5,765 nt of DNA, taken from NCBI GenBank assembly GCA_027038775.1, contig JALWGP010000014.1, forward strand, positions 1 to 5,765, given 5' to 3'. Positions 4,637 through 5,765 of the stretch are shown piece by piece (position 1 is the first letter of the stretch; the number at the start of each line of letters is the position of its first letter). The notes beneath the pieces were generated by a model that was given only the letters and a program-made list of their open reading frames with translations, did no database searches and had not been told where the DNA came from. Source of the stretch: Sedimenticola sp. GTDB taxonomy: Bacteria; Pseudomonadota; Gammaproteobacteria; Chromatiales; Chromatiaceae. The position numbers and the translations under genes were made by a program.

Positions 4637-5765
4637 ACCTCCACCTCCTCCTTCTCCTGAAGTTCCCACATCTCCGCATACCGCCCGCCCAGGGCCAGCA
4701 ACCCGGCATGGTTGCCCTGCTCCACGATGCGCCCCTGCTCCATGACCAGGATCCGGTCCGCGTCCACTACGGTGGAGAGACGGTGGGCGATGACCAGGGT
4801 GGTGTGGTGCTCGGCCACCTGCGCCAGGGTCTCCTGGATCGCCTTCTCGGTCCTGCTGTCCAGAGACGAGGTGGCCTCGTCGAAGATGAGGATTCGGGGC
4901 CGCTTGAGCAGTACCCGGGCGATGGCCACCCGCTGCTTCTCGCCGCCGGAGAGCTTCAGGCCGCGCTCGCCCACCACCGTGTTCCAGCCATCGGGCAGGC
5001 GCTCGATGAAATCACGGATGTGGGCCAGCTCCGCCGCCTGCTCCACCTCCTCGCGGCTGGCGTCGGGACGGCCGTAGAGGATGTTGTAGTAGATGGTGTC
5101 GTTGAAGAGCACCGTGTCCTGGGGCACGATGCCAATGGCGGCGCGCAGGCTCTCCCGGGTCACTTTCCGGATGTCCTGGCCGTCGATGCGGATGGCGCCG
5201 CCGGTGACATCGTAGAAGCGGTAGAGCAGCCGGGCGATGGTGGACTTGCCCGCACCGCTGTGGCCGACGACGGCCACCTTGTGACCGGCTGGAACCTCGA
5301 AGTTGAGCTGTTCCAGAATCCGCCGCTCGGGCTGGTAAGAAAAGTCCACGTGATCGAACTCGATGCGTCCGCCTGCCAGCTCCAGCGGCTTGGCATCCGG
5401 TGCATCCGTGATCTCCGGCTTGCGTTCCAGCAGCTTGAAGACGAGGTCCATGTCCGCCAGCGAGTACTTGATCTGGCGGTAGACGATGCCGAGGAAACCC
5501 AGCGGGATGAAGAGCTGCAGGAGGAAGGCGTTCACCAGCACCAGGTCGCCGATGGACATGGCTCCGGCGGTGACCTGGTGGGCGGCAAAGAACATGATCA
5601 CCGTGACCCCGGCGGCGATCACCGCCCCCTGGGCGAAGTTGAGCAGGGACATGGAGGTCTGGCTCTTCACCGCCCAGTGTTCCCAGTCGCCCAGCATCTG
5701 GTCGAAGCGCGCCACCTCCAGCTTTTCGTTGCCGAAGTACTTCACCGTCTCGTAGTTGATCAGGC
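4621..5765 (-). CDS. Atm1-type ABC exporter, C-terminal part of permease plus ATPase (partial, 5' end outside window)
   Basis: This is an inner-membrane half-transporter that dimerises. The Atm1/ABCB7 family exports glutathione-linked sulfur or metal species and supports iron-sulfur or metal homeostasis. The visible 380 or so residues begin with LINYETVKYFGNE, a characteristic Atm1 stretch. Counting from the Val of VKYF as 1, helices lie at about 39-55 and 67-88. The ATPase then has Walker A GHSGAGKS (161-168), Q-loop Gln209 in GIVPQDTVLFNDT, signature LSGGEKQ (265-271), Walker B ILIFDE (285-290) and H-loop His321. The GTG at 5745 is internal; the frame stays open to the window edge, so about 220 N-terminal residues are missing relative to a usual 600-residue member. 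The last residues (Val-Val-Ser-Gly-Gln) and TAG stop are encoded by the heptamer repeat, an unusual tail. All catalytic motifs are intact. Confidence 0.92.
   Translation of the reverse strand, partial: LINYETVKYFGNEKLEVARFDQMLGDWEHWAVKSQTSMSLLNFAQGAVIAAGVTVIMFFAAHQVTAGAMSIGDLVLVNAFLLQLFIPLGFLGIVYRQIKYSLADMDLVFKLLERKPEITDAPDAKPLELAGGRIEFDHVDFSYQPERRILEQLNFEVPAGHKVAVVGHSGAGKSTIARLLYRFYDVTGGAIRIDGQDIRKVTRESLRAAIGIVPQDTVLFNDTIYYNILYGRPDASREEVEQAAELAHIRDFIERLPDGWNTVVGERGLKLSGGEKQRVAIARVLLKRPRILIFDEATSSLDSRTEKAIQETLAQVAEHHTTLVIAHRLSTVVDADRILVMEQGRIVEQGNHAGLLALGGRYAEMWELQEKEEVEVVSGQ

Noticed and set aside
5743..5745. GTG at 5745 as start of the ABC exporter
   Set aside because: The frame continues open to the window edge with Atm1-like residues LINYET upstream, so this Val is internal.

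Overview
The window reads as chromosomal DNA of a GC-rich Gram-negative proteobacterium. It has an outer-membrane porin with a signal peptide and terminal phenylalanine, an Atm1-type ABC exporter, and a NarX/NarL-type two-component system. The mixture suggests a gammaproteobacterium with respiratory or sulfur flexibility; the Ectothiorhodospiraceae are a guess from protein flavour only. No phage, transposase, CRISPR array or RNA gene is visible.

Layout: 1-187 is non-coding, with a GC-rich hairpin and then a sharply AT-rich island that contains a long dyad. A porin-like gene (188-1300, +) follows. It converges, with only 13 bp between, on a minus-strand cluster transcribed from about 4194 down to 1314: a NarX-like sensor kinase, a NarL-like response regulator (joined by a TGATG stop/start overlap), and a single-domain rhodanese after an 89-bp spacer with two hairpins. 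Divergent from the kinase across a 76-bp AT-rich gap is an 80-codon gene for a small two-helix membrane protein with two CxxC pairs. After a complex heptamer-phased inverted repeat (4519-4636) comes the 3' part of an Atm1-like ABC exporter gene (minus strand, 5' end outside the window).

The most interesting part is the divergent gap. A near-palindrome of Crp/Fnr type (TTGA-N6-TCAA) is centred about 41.5 bp upstream of the start predicted from a -10-like hexamer, the classical activator position, and this would drive the small four-cysteine protein. The adjacent kinase has two membrane helices with almost no periplasmic loop, so it lacks the nitrate-binding domain of NarX/NarQ, but its cytoplasmic GAF-like region carries a cluster of four cysteines. 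My inference is that this is a NarXL-derived redox, oxygen or sulfur-responsive unit, in which kinase, regulator and rhodanese form one operon and the small membrane protein is an anaerobically induced neighbour. None of this is demonstrated by sequence alone.

Two genes (regulator and ABC exporter) take their stop codons from repetitive elements, suggesting that repeat insertion or expansion trimmed or rewrote their 3' ends.
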